Assembly (NCBI GenBank): GCA_002401495.1 | Contig: NVTG01000028.1 | Location: forward strand, 1-13,683 | Direction of reading: 5' to 3' | Length of the DNA: 13,683 nucleotides | Source: Candidatus Kaiserbacteria bacterium | GTDB lineage: Bacteria > Patescibacteria > Paceibacteria > UBA9973 > UBA2100 | In this document: positions 12,968-13,683 of the stretch, piece after piece | Layout of the letters: the number at the start of each line of letters is the position of its first letter | Position numbering within the stretch: the first letter of the stretch is position 1 | Notes under the pieces: generated by a model | The model's input: the letters and a program-made list of their open reading frames with translations, nothing else | Databases searched by the model: none | Told to the model about the DNA's origin: nothing | Translations under genes and position numbers: made by a program

Positions 12968-13683
12968 ATGGAATCAAAAAGTTCTTTAAAGAAGTTCATA
13001 AACGTATTAATTCACGAAGGTGGTTCTGACCTACACCTTTCTGCTGGATCTAGTCCAACTATTAGAGTTGCGGGCTCACTGGTTTCTCTTGCAAAAGAGG
13101 CAAAGTTAACAGGAGAACATACACTTGCTCTTTTAGGAGAGATGATTTCAAAAGAGGAGTTGGATTTATTTTTGGAAGAAAAAGAAATAGACTTTTCTTA
13201 TCAACTAGAAGATGGTCATAGATTTCGTGGCAACGCTTTTTTCCAAAGAGGGGAGGCAGGAATTGCTATGCGACTTATTCCATCTGAAATTCGTACTATT
13301 AGCGAACTTGGACTACCGCCAATACTTGAAAGTTTTGCCAGGCGTACGCAAGGCTTCTTTTTAGTTGTTGGACCTGTTGGACAAGGTAAAACCACTACGT
13401 TAGCTGCTCTTGTAGATTTAATAAACAAAGAACGTTCCGAGCACATAGTTACAATTGAGGATCCTATTGAGTATATTTTTGAACCCAAGATGTCTCTTAT
13501 CGACCAAAGGGAGGTTAAAATAGATACAAAAGACTTCCAACACGCTCTTAGAGGTGCATTCCGACAAGACATAGACGTATTACTTATTGGAGAAATGAGA
13601 GGGCCTGAGACTATGGCAGCTGCAGTAACTGCAGCTGAAACAGGACACTTAGTATTTTCAACACTACACACAAACAATGCAGC
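12968..13683 (+). CDS. pilT: Type IV pilus retraction ATPase PilT, 3'-truncated
   Basis: A PilT-family motor that depolymerises the pilus; the first 238 residues are present and the frame is open to the window edge. N-terminal PAS-like domain (about 1-110) with SDLHLSAG (20-27), Walker A GPVGQGKTT (135-143), Asp-box IEDPIEY (163-169), Walker B LLIGEMRGPET (205-215), HTNN (234-237). Size, lack of a long N-terminal domain and SDLHLS mark it as PilT rather than PilB. Walker A deviates from GPTGSGKST at three positions but keeps G, K and T, so binding of nucleotide is plausible. The residue after GEMR, commonly Asp, is Gly. It has its own -10 box. The rest of the gene, and probably pilC, pilD and pilins, would lie beyond the window. 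Confidence 0.95.
   Translation, partial: MESKSSLKKFINVLIHEGGSDLHLSAGSSPTIRVAGSLVSLAKEAKLTGEHTLALLGEMISKEELDLFLEEKEIDFSYQLEDGHRFRGNAFFQRGEAGIAMRLIPSEIRTISELGLPPILESFARRTQGFFLVVGPVGQGKTTTLAALVDLINKERSEHIVTIEDPIEYIFEPKMSLIDQREVKIDTKDFQHALRGAFRQDIDVLLIGEMRGPETMAAAVTAAETGHLVFSTLHTNNA

Noticed and set aside
13216..13677. 153-codon open frame on the - strand
   Set aside because: Antisense of the PilT ATPase core; the + strand frame carries Walker motifs and continues to the window edge.
1..13683. Transposons, phage genes, CRISPR arrays, replication origin
   Set aside because: No transposase, integrase, direct repeat array, DnaA box cluster or phage gene was seen. The content is housekeeping and pilus genes.

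Overview
This 13.7-kb window looks like part of a small-genome Candidate Phyla Radiation (Patescibacteria) chromosome, most likely from the Parcubacteria side. That placement is an inference from gene content and style: a divergent FtsH, PKD/Kazal/peptidoglycan-binding-like surface proteins, a compact pilM-N-O type IV pilus operon with no visible secretin gene, tightly packed genes, and start codons that mostly lack a Shine-Dalgarno (SD) sequence. No marker gene here fixes the taxonomy.

Layout, left to right. (1) 1-1687: ftsH, missing its 5' end, which lies outside the window. (2) 1716-1789: a tRNA with anticodon UAU, predicted to be tRNA-Ile for AUA codons. (3) 1845-4396: a two-gene + strand operon for exported modular proteins, closed by a rho-independent terminator at 4398-4431. 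(4) 4445-6755, - strand: recG followed by a 51-codon membrane-peptide gene. (5) 6794-6883: tRNA-Ser(GCU), directly followed by a NUDIX hydrolase gene (6906-7355) whose end overlaps the convergent comF gene (7341-7928, - strand). (6) 7974-13683: a type IV pilus cluster, pilM, pilN, pilO, a small PilP-position membrane protein, pilB, a stand-alone receiver-domain protein, and pilT running off the right edge.

Functionally the window pairs housekeeping genes (membrane proteolysis, fork repair, two tRNAs) with surface and pilus functions. PilM/N/O and the small membrane protein would form the inner-membrane alignment platform. PilB and PilT are the extension and retraction motors, and the CheY-like protein between them is a natural candidate regulator. 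ComF shares a 45-bp divergent promoter region with pilM. ComF homologues are linked to DNA uptake, so the arrangement may join pilus-mediated DNA uptake with processing of the incoming DNA.

The strongest new signals are four. Several genes (recG, nudix, comF, pilM, pilT) have a -10 box only 6-11 bp before the ATG and no SD, which suggests leaderless or near-leaderless mRNAs; the 51-codon gene is an instructive exception, with a strong SD and a -10 box 20 bp upstream. Two adjacent exported proteins share a six-cysteine module with identical spacing. The UAU-anticodon isoleucine tRNA predicts a departure from the usual lysidine route for AUA decoding. The pilus motors carry unusual substitutions: a reduced cysteine motif in PilB and an altered P-loop and Walker B region in PilT. 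No transposon, CRISPR array, phage gene or replication origin was seen.
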